Shown one piece after another: positions 15,689 through 23,722 of a stretch of 64,000 nucleotides of DNA. A model generated the notes under the pieces. The model searched no databases. It was given only the letters and a program-made list of their open reading frames with translations, and had not been told where the DNA came from. Source of the stretch: Amycolatopsis thailandensis (lineage in GTDB: Bacteria > Actinomycetota > Actinomycetes > Mycobacteriales > Pseudonocardiaceae); the NCBI RefSeq assembly GCF_002234405.1, contig NZ_NMQT01000014.1:1-64000 (forward strand). Reading direction: 5' to 3'. Position numbers and translations under genes: made by a program. Positions within the stretch are counted from its first letter, which is position 1. Each line of letters starts with the position of its first letter.

Positions 15689-18600
15689 TCACGTGAGCAG
15701 CAGCACCAGCGCCCGCGCCCGCGCCTCGGGCAGCCGCCGTCCCCGTTTCGAAGCGAGCCGCACCGCCTGATCGGCCAGTCCCCTCGCCGCTTCCGGCTCG
15801 CCCAGGTCCAGCCGGGCGTGGGCGATCTCGGTGAGGGCGTCCGCCTCCAGCAGGAGCTGACCGTTCTCGCGAAGCGTGGCCAACGCCTTTTCGGCGTACT
15901 CCAACGCTTTCGCGGGATCGCCGAGACTCCGGTGCGCGAACGCGAGGCCGATCCGGGCGGAGCCCTGTCCGTAGCCGAGGCCGATCTCCGTGAACACCCG
16001 CAACGCCTCGTGCAGACCCGCGATCGCCGCCGTGTGCTCACCCCGCCGGTTCCGGACCGTCGCGATGATCTCGGCGGCCGCCGCCTCGCCGCGCCGGTCG
16101 CCGATCTGCACGGAGCGGGCGTGGCATTCGCTCGCCAGTGCCATCGCGACGTCGAGACGGCCCGCGTCGCAGTGGGTTTCGGCGAGGCAGTTCAGGGTCG
16201 CGGTCTCGCCGAAGCCGAGCCCGGCCTCGCGGGTGTAGGCGAGCACCTGCTCGTGGTCCGCGATGGCCTCGTCGAACCGGCCCAGCGCCCACAGCGCGAT
16301 CCCGCGTCCGTTGAGGGCGTGGAAGGCGGCTTCGCGCTGACCGGTTTCCCTGGCCAGCCGCAGTGACCGGTCGTGCCAGCCGACCGCCGTCCTCGGCCTG
16401 CCGGAGAAGGTGTGGATGACGCCGATGCAGTTCAGCGCCAGCGTTTCCGCCCCGGTGTTGCCCGCCCGGCGGCTGACCGCCAGCGCCTGGCCGTGGAAGT
16501 GCAGCGCCTGCCTGGCCTTGCCCTGCTGACTGGACGCGCGGCCGAGGTTGCGCAACGCGTCGGTCTCCGCGTCGAGGTCCTCCAGTTCCCGTGCGGCCGC
16601 GAGCGCCTCCTGGAAGTGCTCGATCGCCGGGCCGTAATCGCTGAGGTTGTGCGACATCTGCCCGAGAACGTCGAGCAGGGACAGCCGTGCCCGCACGTTG
16701 CCCGTCTCGGTCGCCGACCGCAGCGCGGCCGTGCAGGTCGCGACAGCCTCACGGGCGTGTCCGCTCGCCTGGAGATAGCCGCGCAGGACGTCGATCAGCC
16801 GCCAAGCGGCGGGCTGGAACGCCGGATCGGTGGTGGCGCGGGCGATCGTGTCGACCAGGTTGTCCCGTTCGGTGTCCAGCCAGCGCAACGCGGTGTGTTC
16901 GTCGAAGACCGGCGAGGCGGCGCCGGCGTACAGCACGCGGGTGGCCGCGGCCGCTGTCTCCACATAGGACTCGATCAGCCGGGACAACGCCGTCAGCGCG
17001 GCTTCCTGCAGGTCTTCGGCGTGTCCGCGTTCGGCGGCGTACTCCCGGATGAGGTCGTGGAACTGGTAGCGGCCGGGCGCGGTCCGTTGCAGCAGGTTCG
17101 CCGCGGCCAGCCGGTCGAGCGCGCGGCCGGTCGCCACTCGCGAAGCCCCGGCGACAGCGGCCGCCGCGGGCGCGCCGAAGTCCGGACCCGGTGCGCGGCC
17201 GAGCATCCGGAACAACAGGCGGTCCGGTTCGGACAGGCGCAGATAGGACTGATCGAAGGCGACCCGCACGGCCGACGACGAGTCGCCGTCGATGGCCAGC
17301 TCTTCCAGCCGACCCGAACGGGTCAGCTCGGCGGTGTACTCGGCGATGCCGCGGCCGGTGTCGGCGGCGAGGTTCGCTCCGGCGATCCGCAGCGCCAGCG
17401 GCAGATGCGCGCAGGCCGCGGCGAGGGCGCCGACCGCTTCGGGTTCGGCGGCCGTGCGCGCGGGCCCGAGCAGTTCGGCGAGCACGGCACGGGATTCGTC
17501 CTCGGCGAGCACACCGAGCGGCAGGTGCACGGCACCCGGATTGACCGCGAGCCCGCGCAGGTCGTTGCGGCTGGTGATCAGCACGGCGCAGCCGGGCCGC
17601 CCGGGCAGCAGCGGCCGGACCTGGTCGACGTGCACCGCGTTGTCCAGCAGCAGCAACATCTTCTTGTCCGCCAGCACGCTGCGGAACAGGGCCGCCTGGT
17701 CGGCGGGTTCGGCCGGGATCCGGTCCCGGTGCACGCCGAGCGCCCCGAGGAACCGGGTCAGCGCGGCCGACGGGTCGAGCGGCGGACCGGCGGCGTACCC
17801 CTGAAGGTTCACGTACAGCTGGCCGTCCGGGAAGTACGGCCGGAACCGGTGGGCGACGTGCACCGCGAACGCTGTCTTCCCGACTCCCGGCGGCCCGGAG
17901 ATCACGACGTTGCGCCCGGTCGCGGTCAGCCGCAGGCCGGCGAGTTCGGCGATCGGATCCGCGCGGCCGACGAACCGGTGGACGTCGGGCGGCAGCTGGC
18001 TGATCGTCTCCCTCGGGGGATCGGCGCCCTCGTCGAGGATCGCGGCGTGGACGCGCCGCAACCGCGGACCGGGCTCGATCCCCAGCTCGTCGGCGAACAT
18101 CCGGCGCATCGAGCGGTAGGTCTCCAGCGCGTCGGCGCGGCGCCCGGATCGGTCGAGCGCGGTGATGAGCTGCGCCCAGAACGTCTCCTGCCACGGATGT
18201 TCCTTGGTGAGCGTGATCAGCTCGGAGACCAGTTCGCGGTGCCCGCCCGCGTCGAGCCCGGCCTCGATCCAGTGCTCCAGCGTGCGGAGGCGGTCTTCGT
18301 CGAGCTGCGCGGCTTCGTCACGCCGCAGGGATTCCGACGGGACGTCGCAGAGGGCCGGGCCACGCCAGCACTCCAGCGCCTCGGCCAGCAGCGCGAGTTC
18401 CTCGGCGGAATCACCCGCTTTGCCCGCTTCCCGGCCCGCGTCGGCCAGCCGCCGGTAGCGGAGGAGGTCCAGCTGCTCAGGCTCCAGGCGGATCAGGTAA
18501 CCGTCCGGGCGGGTTTCGATCAGCCCGTCGCCGAGCATCCGGCGCAGCCGCAGCGCGTAGACCTGCGTGCTCTTGCGGGCGGTGGACGGCTGGTCCTCGC

Positions 18601-18739
18601 CCCAGAGCCGGTCCGCGAGCCGGTCCAGCGAGACCGTCGTGTTGGCCCGCACCAGCAGCGCCGCGAGCAGCACCCGCAGTTTGGGCCCGGCGACCGTCAC
18701 CGGCTTCCCGTCGCAGGTCACCTCGAGCGGGCCGAGCAC
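15689..18739 (-). CDS. SARP/AfsR-type regulator with NB-ARC NTPase and TPR domains
   Basis: A giant regulator of at least 1016 aa. Residues 1-75 form an OmpR-type winged helix, 80-225 the bacterial transcriptional activation domain, about 240-560 an NB-ARC STAND NTPase with Walker A SGPPGVGKTAFA (near 278) and Walker B KKMLLLLDNA (near 363), then TPR repeats to the C terminus. AfsR-like proteins activate secondary-metabolite genes in response to signals; no biosynthetic cluster lies in this window. The start is doubtful: GTG at 18739 lacks a Shine-Dalgarno and clips the first strand. GGGAGGTGAG lies 6 nt before an in-frame ATT at 18760, which would restore a canonical SARP N terminus. Confidence 0.88.
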   Translation of the reverse strand: MLGPLEVTCDGKPVTVAGPKLRVLLAALLVRANTTVSLDRLADRLWGEDQPSTARKSTQVYALRLRRMLGDGLIETRPDGYLIRLEPEQLDLLRYRRLADAGREAGKAGDSAEELALLAEALECWRGPALCDVPSESLRRDEAAQLDEDRLRTLEHWIEAGLDAGGHRELVSELITLTKEHPWQETFWAQLITALDRSGRRADALETYRSMRRMFADELGIEPGPRLRRVHAAILDEGADPPRETISQLPPDVHRFVGRADPIAELAGLRLTATGRNVVISGPPGVGKTAFAVHVAHRFRPYFPDGQLYVNLQGYAAGPPLDPSAALTRFLGALGVHRDRIPAEPADQAALFRSVLADKKMLLLLDNAVHVDQVRPLLPGRPGCAVLITSRNDLRGLAVNPGAVHLPLGVLAEDESRAVLAELLGPARTAAEPEAVGALAAACAHLPLALRIAGANLAADTGRGIAEYTAELTRSGRLEELAIDGDSSSAVRVAFDQSYLRLSEPDRLLFRMLGRAPGPDFGAPAAAAVAGASRVATGRALDRLAAANLLQRTAPGRYQFHDLIREYAAERGHAEDLQEAALTALSRLIESYVETAAAATRVLYAGAASPVFDEHTALRWLDTERDNLVDTIARATTDPAFQPAAWRLIDVLRGYLQASGHAREAVATCTAALRSATETGNVRARLSLLDVLGQMSHNLSDYGPAIEHFQEALAAARELEDLDAETDALRNLGRASSQQGKARQALHFHGQALAVSRRAGNTGAETLALNCIGVIHTFSGRPRTAVGWHDRSLRLARETGQREAAFHALNGRGIALWALGRFDEAIADHEQVLAYTREAGLGFGETATLNCLAETHCDAGRLDVAMALASECHARSVQIGDRRGEAAAAEIIATVRNRRGEHTAAIAGLHEALRVFTEIGLGYGQGSARIGLAFAHRSLGDPAKALEYAEKALATLRENGQLLLEADALTEIAHARLDLGEPEAARGLADQAVRLASKRGRRLPEARARALVLLLT

Positions 18740-18825
18740 ACCGAAACCGAAGCGGGGAATACGCGCTCACCTCCCAGTGCGTCAGATTACTGCTGTTGCC
18801 CGGTTGAAACCGGCACCTGTCACGA

Positions 18826-20187
18826 TCACCCCCGCGAGGCCTCCCCGATGGCCTCGATCAGCAGGCGGGCGGCGGTGCCGACGGATCCGTCGGCGAGGTT
18901 GCCGTAGCCGAGGACGATCCCGGGTGTCCTGGGGGTCGCGCGGTAGTCGTCGAGATCGGCCACGCGCAATCCTTTGACCGCCGCCCGCCGCACCACCTCG
19001 GCCGCCCGGACACCGGGCAGGTCGAGCACGAGGTGCAGACCGGCCGCGATCCCGGACACCGGCAGCGGGCCGAGCGCGCAGACCAGCGCGTCGCGCCGCG
19101 CCCGGTAGCGGCGCCGGGCCGCCCGCAGATGTCGGTCGTAGGAGCCGTGTTCGAGGAAGGCCGCGAACGCCAGCTGCTCCAGCGCGGGCGGCGTCGGCGA
19201 GGGGTCGACCAGTTCGGTCCACTGTGGAGGCAGGGCGTACCAGCCGAGGCCGAGCGCGGGGCTGAGCGTCTTGCTGACCGACCCGAGCAGCACGACCCGC
19301 GCCGGATCCATCCCCTGCACGGTCCCGACCGGGCGCCGGTCGTAGCGGAACTCGGCGTCGTAGTCGTCCTCGACGATCACGCCGTCGACGTCGCGCGCCC
19401 AGCTCAGCAGCCCGGCGCGACGGGCGGGGGAGAGGACGGTGCCGGTGGGGAACTGGTGGGCCGGGGTCACGAGGACGGCACGGGCGCCCGCCGGGATCTC
19501 GTCGACGCGCAGGCCGTCTTCGTCGACCGGGACACCGACGACTTCGAGCCCGGCACGGGTCGCGACGCGGCGCAGCGTCAGCCAGCCGGGTTCCTCGGCC
19601 GCGATACGGGTGATCCCGGCGGCGCGCAGCGCGCGGCACACGCGGCCGAATCCGTCGGTGACGCCCGACGAGATCCGCACGTCTTCGACGACGGCTCCCC
19701 GGCAGCGGCGGAGGTGGTCGGCCAGCACCGCGCGCAGCCGCGGATGGCCGCCGGGAACGGGGTAGCCGAACTCGCCGTGCGGCGCGTTCGCGAGGACTTC
19801 GCGGACCGCCTCCGCCCAGCGTTGCCGGGGGAAGTGGCGCAGATCGGGCAGGCCGGGCGCGAGGTCGATCTCCGGTGGGGTGGCTTTGCGCGGGAGGGCT
19901 TTCGCCGGTCCGGTGCTCGACGTCGACCAGCGCACGACGGTCGCCGAGCCGGTGCGCGCGGCGAGGTAGCCCTCCGCGATCAGCTGCTCGTACGCCTGCG
20001 TGATCACCCAGCGGGAGAAGCCCAGATCCGCCGCGAGGGTGCGGCTGGGCGGCAGCGCGGCGCCGGAGCCGAGCGTGCCTTCGCGGATCACCGTGCGCAG
20101 AGCCCTGGTGAGCCGCTCGTGCCGCGGACCCGGTCCGGAGAGGTCCAGGAGCACGTCCCAAGCCAGATTGGTCTGGGATTTCGTCAT
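18826..20187 (-). CDS. MocR/PdxR-family regulator (GntR HTH fused to class I aminotransferase)
   Basis: A protein of 453 aa. Residues 15-85 form a GntR winged helix (LPPSRTLAADLGFSRWVITQAYEQLIAEGYL), then a linker and a fold-type I aminotransferase domain with the PLP lysine in SVSKTLSPALGLGW. PLP or an amino compound bound there should control DNA binding. It is divergent from an aldo/keto reductase gene with a 47-bp gap, the usual layout for MocR with its target. The ATG at 20187 has a TACAGT -10-like element 8 nt upstream. Confidence 0.88.
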   Translation of the reverse strand: MTKSQTNLAWDVLLDLSGPGPRHERLTRALRTVIREGTLGSGAALPPSRTLAADLGFSRWVITQAYEQLIAEGYLAARTGSATVVRWSTSSTGPAKALPRKATPPEIDLAPGLPDLRHFPRQRWAEAVREVLANAPHGEFGYPVPGGHPRLRAVLADHLRRCRGAVVEDVRISSGVTDGFGRVCRALRAAGITRIAAEEPGWLTLRRVATRAGLEVVGVPVDEDGLRVDEIPAGARAVLVTPAHQFPTGTVLSPARRAGLLSWARDVDGVIVEDDYDAEFRYDRRPVGTVQGMDPARVVLLGSVSKTLSPALGLGWYALPPQWTELVDPSPTPPALEQLAFAAFLEHGSYDRHLRAARRRYRARRDALVCALGPLPVSGIAAGLHLVLDLPGVRAAEVVRRAAVKGLRVADLDDYRATPRTPGIVLGYGNLADGSVGTAARLLIEAIGEASRG

Positions 20188-20221
20188 GCGAATGGACTGT
20201 AGTACCGGACCGATCCGGCCG

Positions 20222-20238
20222 TATGGTCCAGACCATGG
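20222..20238 (+). promoter_or_regulatory. Palindrome over the aldo/keto reductase -10 and start
   Basis: ATGGTCCAGACCAT (20223-20236) is a 14-bp dyad with a CA centre. It covers a TATGGT -10 hexamer (20222-20227) that ends 7 nt before the ATG at 20235, so binding would block a leaderless promoter. It is one mismatch from the DasR core TGGTCTAGACCA, but MocR next door is the more likely ligand. Confidence 0.45.
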
Positions 20239-21239
20239 AAAAGGTGGAGCTCGGCCGGACCGGCCGGAAAGTCAGCCAGGTCTCGCTCGGGTGCATGACG
20301 ATGGGCACCGCCACCGACGTGCGGACCTCGGCGCGGATCCTGGACGCGTACCTCGACGACGGCGGCGACTTCCTCGACACCGCGAACTGCTACTCGTGGT
20401 GGGTGCCCGGCGCGGCGGGCGGGGAGAGCGAGGAGCTGCTCGGGAAACTGCTGAAAGGCAGGCGGGACAAGGTCTTCCTCGCGACGAAGGGATCGGCCGC
20501 GGTCGCCGACGCCGAAAGCGCGCGCAAGGGCTACCACGAGGACGGCACCGCGGACTGGGACTACATCGGACGGCATTTCGAGGGCGCCGGCGGCGACGTG
20601 ATCCGGCGCGGCGTCGACGAAAGCCTGCGGCGGCTCGGGACCGACCACATCGACCTCTACTACATCCATGTCGACGACCGGGCGACTCCGCTGGAGGAGA
20701 CGCTGTCCGCGCTCGACGAGAGCGTCCGGGCGGGGAAGATCCGGCACATCGGCTGGAGCAACGTCCGCTCGTGGCGACTGGAACAGGTCCGCTCGCTCGC
20801 GGAACGGAACGGGTGGGCGTCGCCGGTGGCCGTCCAGGTGCAACACTCGTACCTGCGGCCGGTGGCCGATTCGGCGTCGCTGGCCACCGGGGACATGCTC
20901 GACTTCCTGCGGGGCAACGAAGACATCGCGCTCGCCGCCTACTCGTCGATCCTGCGCGGGATCTACGACGACTCCGCGCGGCGGCTCGCGCATCCGGTCT
21001 GGCAGACCTACGCCGGGGCGGACGGCGAGGCACGGATGGCCGCCGTCGACGCCGTGGCGCGGGAGGCGGGGGCGACCGGGAACCAGGTCGCGCTGGCGTG
21101 GCTGCTGCGGCAGACGTCGCCACGGGTGCTGCCGCTGATCGGGCCGCGGACGTGGGAGCACTACGAGGCGATCCGGCCCGCCTTCACGCTGGAGCTGGAC
21201 GCGTCGCAACTGGCGGTGCTGGACGGCGCGGGGGCCTGA
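20235..21239 (+). CDS. Aldo/keto reductase
   Basis: A TIM-barrel NADPH oxidoreductase of 334 aa. The catalytic tetrad is visible: Asp in FLDTANCYSWW with Tyr, Lys in FLATKG, and His in DLYYIHVDD. The C-terminal NADPH site IGPRTWEHYEA fits the family. I prefer the ATG at 20235 because a -10 hexamer ends 7 nt before it; an in-frame ATG at 20223 lies inside the promoter palindrome. It is divergent from the MocR regulator, which probably controls it. The substrate is unknown. A long hairpin ends the gene. Confidence 0.88.
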   Translation: MEKVELGRTGRKVSQVSLGCMTMGTATDVRTSARILDAYLDDGGDFLDTANCYSWWVPGAAGGESEELLGKLLKGRRDKVFLATKGSAAVADAESARKGYHEDGTADWDYIGRHFEGAGGDVIRRGVDESLRRLGTDHIDLYYIHVDDRATPLEETLSALDESVRAGKIRHIGWSNVRSWRLEQVRSLAERNGWASPVAVQVQHSYLRPVADSASLATGDMLDFLRGNEDIALAAYSSILRGIYDDSARRLAHPVWQTYAGADGEARMAAVDAVAREAGATGNQVALAWLLRQTSPRVLPLIGPRTWEHYEAIRPAFTLELDASQLAVLDGAGA

Positions 21240-21248
21240 CCCCCCGTC

Positions 21249-21270
21249 GCGTTTAGTCCTCTGAATGCTG
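21249..21270 (+). repeat. GCGTTTAGTCCTCTG 3'-end element, copy A
   Basis: GCGTTTAGTCCTCTGAATGC lies 10 bp after the aldo/keto reductase stop. The same 15-bp GCGTTTAGTCCTCTG occurs at 23529-23543 and 23697-23711, and the GTCCTCTGGATGC form makes the hairpin at 4179-4240. Confidence 0.7.
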
Positions 21271-21289
21271 TCGTGGAGCCGCCGCAGCG

Positions 21290-21344
21290 TGCAATGAAGG
21301 GGCCTTTCATAGCAAATTTTGCTATGAAAGGCCCCTTCATTGCA
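21290..21344. terminator. Bidirectional terminator-like perfect hairpin
   Basis: Arms at 21290-21316 and 21318-21344 are 27 bp, exactly complementary, with essentially no loop. The core is TGAAGGGGCCTTTCA. It lies between the converging aldo/keto reductase and epoxide hydrolase genes, 14 bp from the latter's stop. The TTTT at the centre and A/T-rich inner arms allow it to work in both directions or to extrude as a cruciform. Confidence 0.8.
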
Positions 21345-21357
21345 GTGCCGGGGGTGG

Positions 21358-22515
21358 TCAGGACAGCTTGCGGAAGAAGTCCCGGAGATCACCCAGCAGC
21401 AGGTCCGGCGCGTCCTGCGTCGCCCAGTGGCTGCCGCGGTCGAACTCCTGCCACGACACGATATTCGCGTGGTCCCGCTCGGCGAACCGGCGCAGCGGAC
21501 GGAAGTCGTAGGCGAAGCTCGCCAGCCCGGTCGGCGCGGTCGTCGGCTCGGCCGGGTGCTCGGTGTGCTTGTCCTCGTAGTAGAACCGCGCCGCCGACGC
21601 CGCCGTGTTCGTCAGCCAGTACAGCGTGGCGTTGGTGAGGACGTGGTCGTCGCTCGTGCCCGACAGCAGTTGCGCGCTCCACGCCAGCTGCCCGGTCGGC
21701 GAGTCGGCCAGGGCGTGCGCGAGGTTCTGCGGCGCGCTTTCCTGGAGCTTCGCGTAGCCGGACATGTCGTCGTTGAAGGTCTGGAGGAACTGCATGTACT
21801 CCAGCTCCTTCTCGGTCATGCCCTCGAACTCGGCCGGGTCGCCGCTCGGGAACGAGAACAGCTGCGTGACGTGCACGCCGATGACGTGCTCGGCGTCGGC
21901 ACGCCCCATCTCGGGGGCGACGAACGAGCCGGCGTCGTTCCCGTGCGTGCCGTAGCGCTCGTAGCCCAGCCGACGCATCAGCTCCGCCCACGCGCGGGCC
22001 GTGCGGTACCGGTTCCAGCCCTTCTCCCGGGTGGCGCCCGAGAAACCGAAGCCGGGCAGCGACGGGATCACGACGTGGAACGCGTCGGCCGCGTCGCCGC
22101 CGTGCGCTTTCGGGTCGGTCAGCCGGTCGATCAGGTCCAGGTACTCGAAGACCGAGTTCGGCCAGCCGTGCGTGAGGATCAGCGGCGTCGCGTCCGGCTC
22201 CGGCGAGCGGACGTGCAGGAAGTGGACGTTCTGCCCGTCGATCTCGGTGGTGAACTGCGGGTACTGGTTGAGCTTCGCCTCCCACGCCCGCCAGTCGTAG
22301 CCATCGCGCCAGTAGGCGACCAGACGCTGCACGTAGTCGAGGGGCACGCCGTACTCCCAGCCCGGCGTGACCGGTCCACGCTGTACCCCGTCGGTCACCT
22401 GGTCGGCGGGCAGTTCGTTCGCCCAGCGGACCTTGGCCAGGCGGTCGGCCAGATCGTCCAATTCGGACTGCGGGATGTCGGCGCGGAAGGGTCTGATCTC
22501 TGTGTTCTCGTTCAT
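21358..22515 (-). CDS. Epoxide hydrolase (EHN domain, alpha/beta hydrolase)
   Basis: A protein of 385 aa. Residues 5-110 form the epoxide-hydrolase N-terminal domain ([19 protein letters not shown]), followed by the alpha/beta fold. The oxyanion motif LTHGWPNS, the nucleophile elbow HGNDAGSFV (Asp nucleophile) and a late His (RGSHWA) complete the catalytic set. It should open epoxides by water addition. The ATG at 22515 was chosen because a TACCTT -10 hexamer ends 6 nt upstream. It is divergent from a WYL regulator across a 31-bp palindrome, so repression by that regulator is expected. Confidence 0.88.
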   Translation of the reverse strand: MNENTEIRPFRADIPQSELDDLADRLAKVRWANELPADQVTDGVQRGPVTPGWEYGVPLDYVQRLVAYWRDGYDWRAWEAKLNQYPQFTTEIDGQNVHFLHVRSPEPDATPLILTHGWPNSVFEYLDLIDRLTDPKAHGGDAADAFHVVIPSLPGFGFSGATREKGWNRYRTARAWAELMRRLGYERYGTHGNDAGSFVAPEMGRADAEHVIGVHVTQLFSFPSGDPAEFEGMTEKELEYMQFLQTFNDDMSGYAKLQESAPQNLAHALADSPTGQLAWSAQLLSGTSDDHVLTNATLYWLTNTAASAARFYYEDKHTEHPAEPTTAPTGLASFAYDFRPLRRFAERDHANIVSWQEFDRGSHWATQDAPDLLLGDLRDFFRKLS

Positions 22516-22530
22516 GAGACCAAGGTAAGC

Positions 22531-22561
22531 TCCCATTAGGAACATCTCGTTCCTAATGGGA
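22531..22561. promoter_or_regulatory. Operator between epoxide hydrolase and WYL regulator
   Basis: Perfect 13-bp arms TCCCATTAGGAAC (22531-22543) and its complement (22549-22561) flank a 5-nt spacer. It covers the promoter region of both divergent genes. The WYL regulator next door is the obvious ligand. Confidence 0.75.
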
Positions 22562-22576
22562 GGGCACGCTCGAAAA

Positions 22577-23536
22577 ATGTTGGAAACTTCGGCAAGGCTG
22601 CTCCGTTTGCTCTCCCTCTTGCAGACTCCCCGTGACTGGACCGGCACTGAACTGGCAGAACGCCTCGAAGTGAGCTCCCGGACGGTCCGCAACGACGTCG
22701 AGCGCCTGCGCGCGCTCGGGTACCCGGTGAACGCGACCCGCGGTTCCGTCGGCGGCTACCGTCTCGGCGCGGGCGCAGACCTGCCGCCGCTGCTGCTGGA
22801 CGACGAGGAGGCCGTCGCCGTCGCGATAGGACTCCGCACGGCGGCAGGCGGCACCATCGCGGGAGTCGAGGAGACGTCGCTGCGCGCGCTCGCGAAACTG
22901 GAGCAGGTGCTCCCGTCGAGGCTGAGACGTCGCGTGAACGCCTTGCAGGCGTACACGATCCCCGTGCCGAGGGACGATCCCGGCCCGCGCGTAGACGCGA
23001 AGACGCTCACCGTGCTGACGGCCTGCTGCCGGGATCACGAGGTGCTGCGGTTCGGCTACCGGAGCCATGACGGCTCCGAGAGCGTCCGCAAGGTCGAGCC
23101 GTACCGCCTGGTGAACTGGGGACGCCGCTGGTATCTGGTCGCGTGGGACCTCGACCGCGGCGACTGGCGCACGTACCGCGTCGACAGGCTGAACCCGCGC
23201 GTCCCGATCGGCCCCCGCTTCACCCCGCGTGAGCTGCCCGAGGACGTCACGGACCGGGTGCGGCGCGGGGTCTCGGCCGCGGCTTGGCGATACCGGGCCG
23301 ACGTCGTCGTGCACGCGTCCGCCGAGGAGGTGTCCGCGCGGATCAACCCGGCCGTCGGCACGGTGGAGGCCGTCGACGCGAGCACCTGCGTGCTGCACAC
23401 CGGCGCCGACAGCATCGAGACGCTGGCCGTCCACCTTGGACTGCTCGGTCACCCCTTCCGGGTCACCGAACCTCCGCAATTGGTCGACCACCTGCGCGAG
23501 CTGGCCGGCCGGTATCGCGACGCGACCCGCGTTTAG
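22577..23536 (+). CDS. YafY-type HTH regulator with WYL domain
   Basis: A regulator of 319 aa. Residues 5-60 form a DeoR-like helix-turn-helix ([26 protein letters not shown]), and about 130-215 form a WYL domain with the RWYLVAWD strand, followed by a WCX-type C-terminal part. WYL domains bind nucleic acid or small ligands. I prefer the ATG at 22577, which gives a standard N terminus; one at 22556 sits inside the operator. The stop codon TAG is part of the GCGTTTAGTCCTCTG element. It probably represses itself and the divergent epoxide hydrolase. Confidence 0.87.
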   Translation: MLETSARLLRLLSLLQTPRDWTGTELAERLEVSSRTVRNDVERLRALGYPVNATRGSVGGYRLGAGADLPPLLLDDEEAVAVAIGLRTAAGGTIAGVEETSLRALAKLEQVLPSRLRRRVNALQAYTIPVPRDDPGPRVDAKTLTVLTACCRDHEVLRFGYRSHDGSESVRKVEPYRLVNWGRRWYLVAWDLDRGDWRTYRVDRLNPRVPIGPRFTPRELPEDVTDRVRRGVSAAAWRYRADVVVHASAEEVSARINPAVGTVEAVDASTCVLHTGADSIETLAVHLGLLGHPFRVTEPPQLVDHLRELAGRYRDATRV

Positions 23537-23722
23537 TCCTCTGGACGCGGCGTGTGGTCGCACCGTCCCGCTGGGCGGCGTTGTGAACGCCACTTTCACA
23601 ACACTGAAGGTTGCGAAAGTGGCTTTCACAACACCTCGCGCAGGGCCGCGCACTCGTCTGCGGCGGCGGGAAACTCCCGGAGGGCGCGGGCGACCCGCGT
23701 TTAGTCCTCTGAACGCGGGGGA
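23522..23722. repeat. Intergenic block: two GCGTTTAGTCCTCTG copies and a hairpin
   Basis: A 22-bp direct repeat beginning GCGACCCGCGTTTAGTCC occurs identically at 23522-23543 (spanning the WYL-gene stop) and 23690-23711, 168 bp apart. Between them lies an inverted repeat (23580-23602 / 23610-23632) with two mismatches in 23 bp and core GAAAGTGGC. There is no gene. The layout suggests duplication of a gene-end element and convergent termination with the following minus-strand gene. Confidence 0.7.

Noticed and set aside
20223..20236. DasR site at the aldo/keto reductase
   Set aside because: Only one mismatch from the core, but the gene has no aminosugar link and a MocR regulator is divergent from it, so I did not call it a dre.
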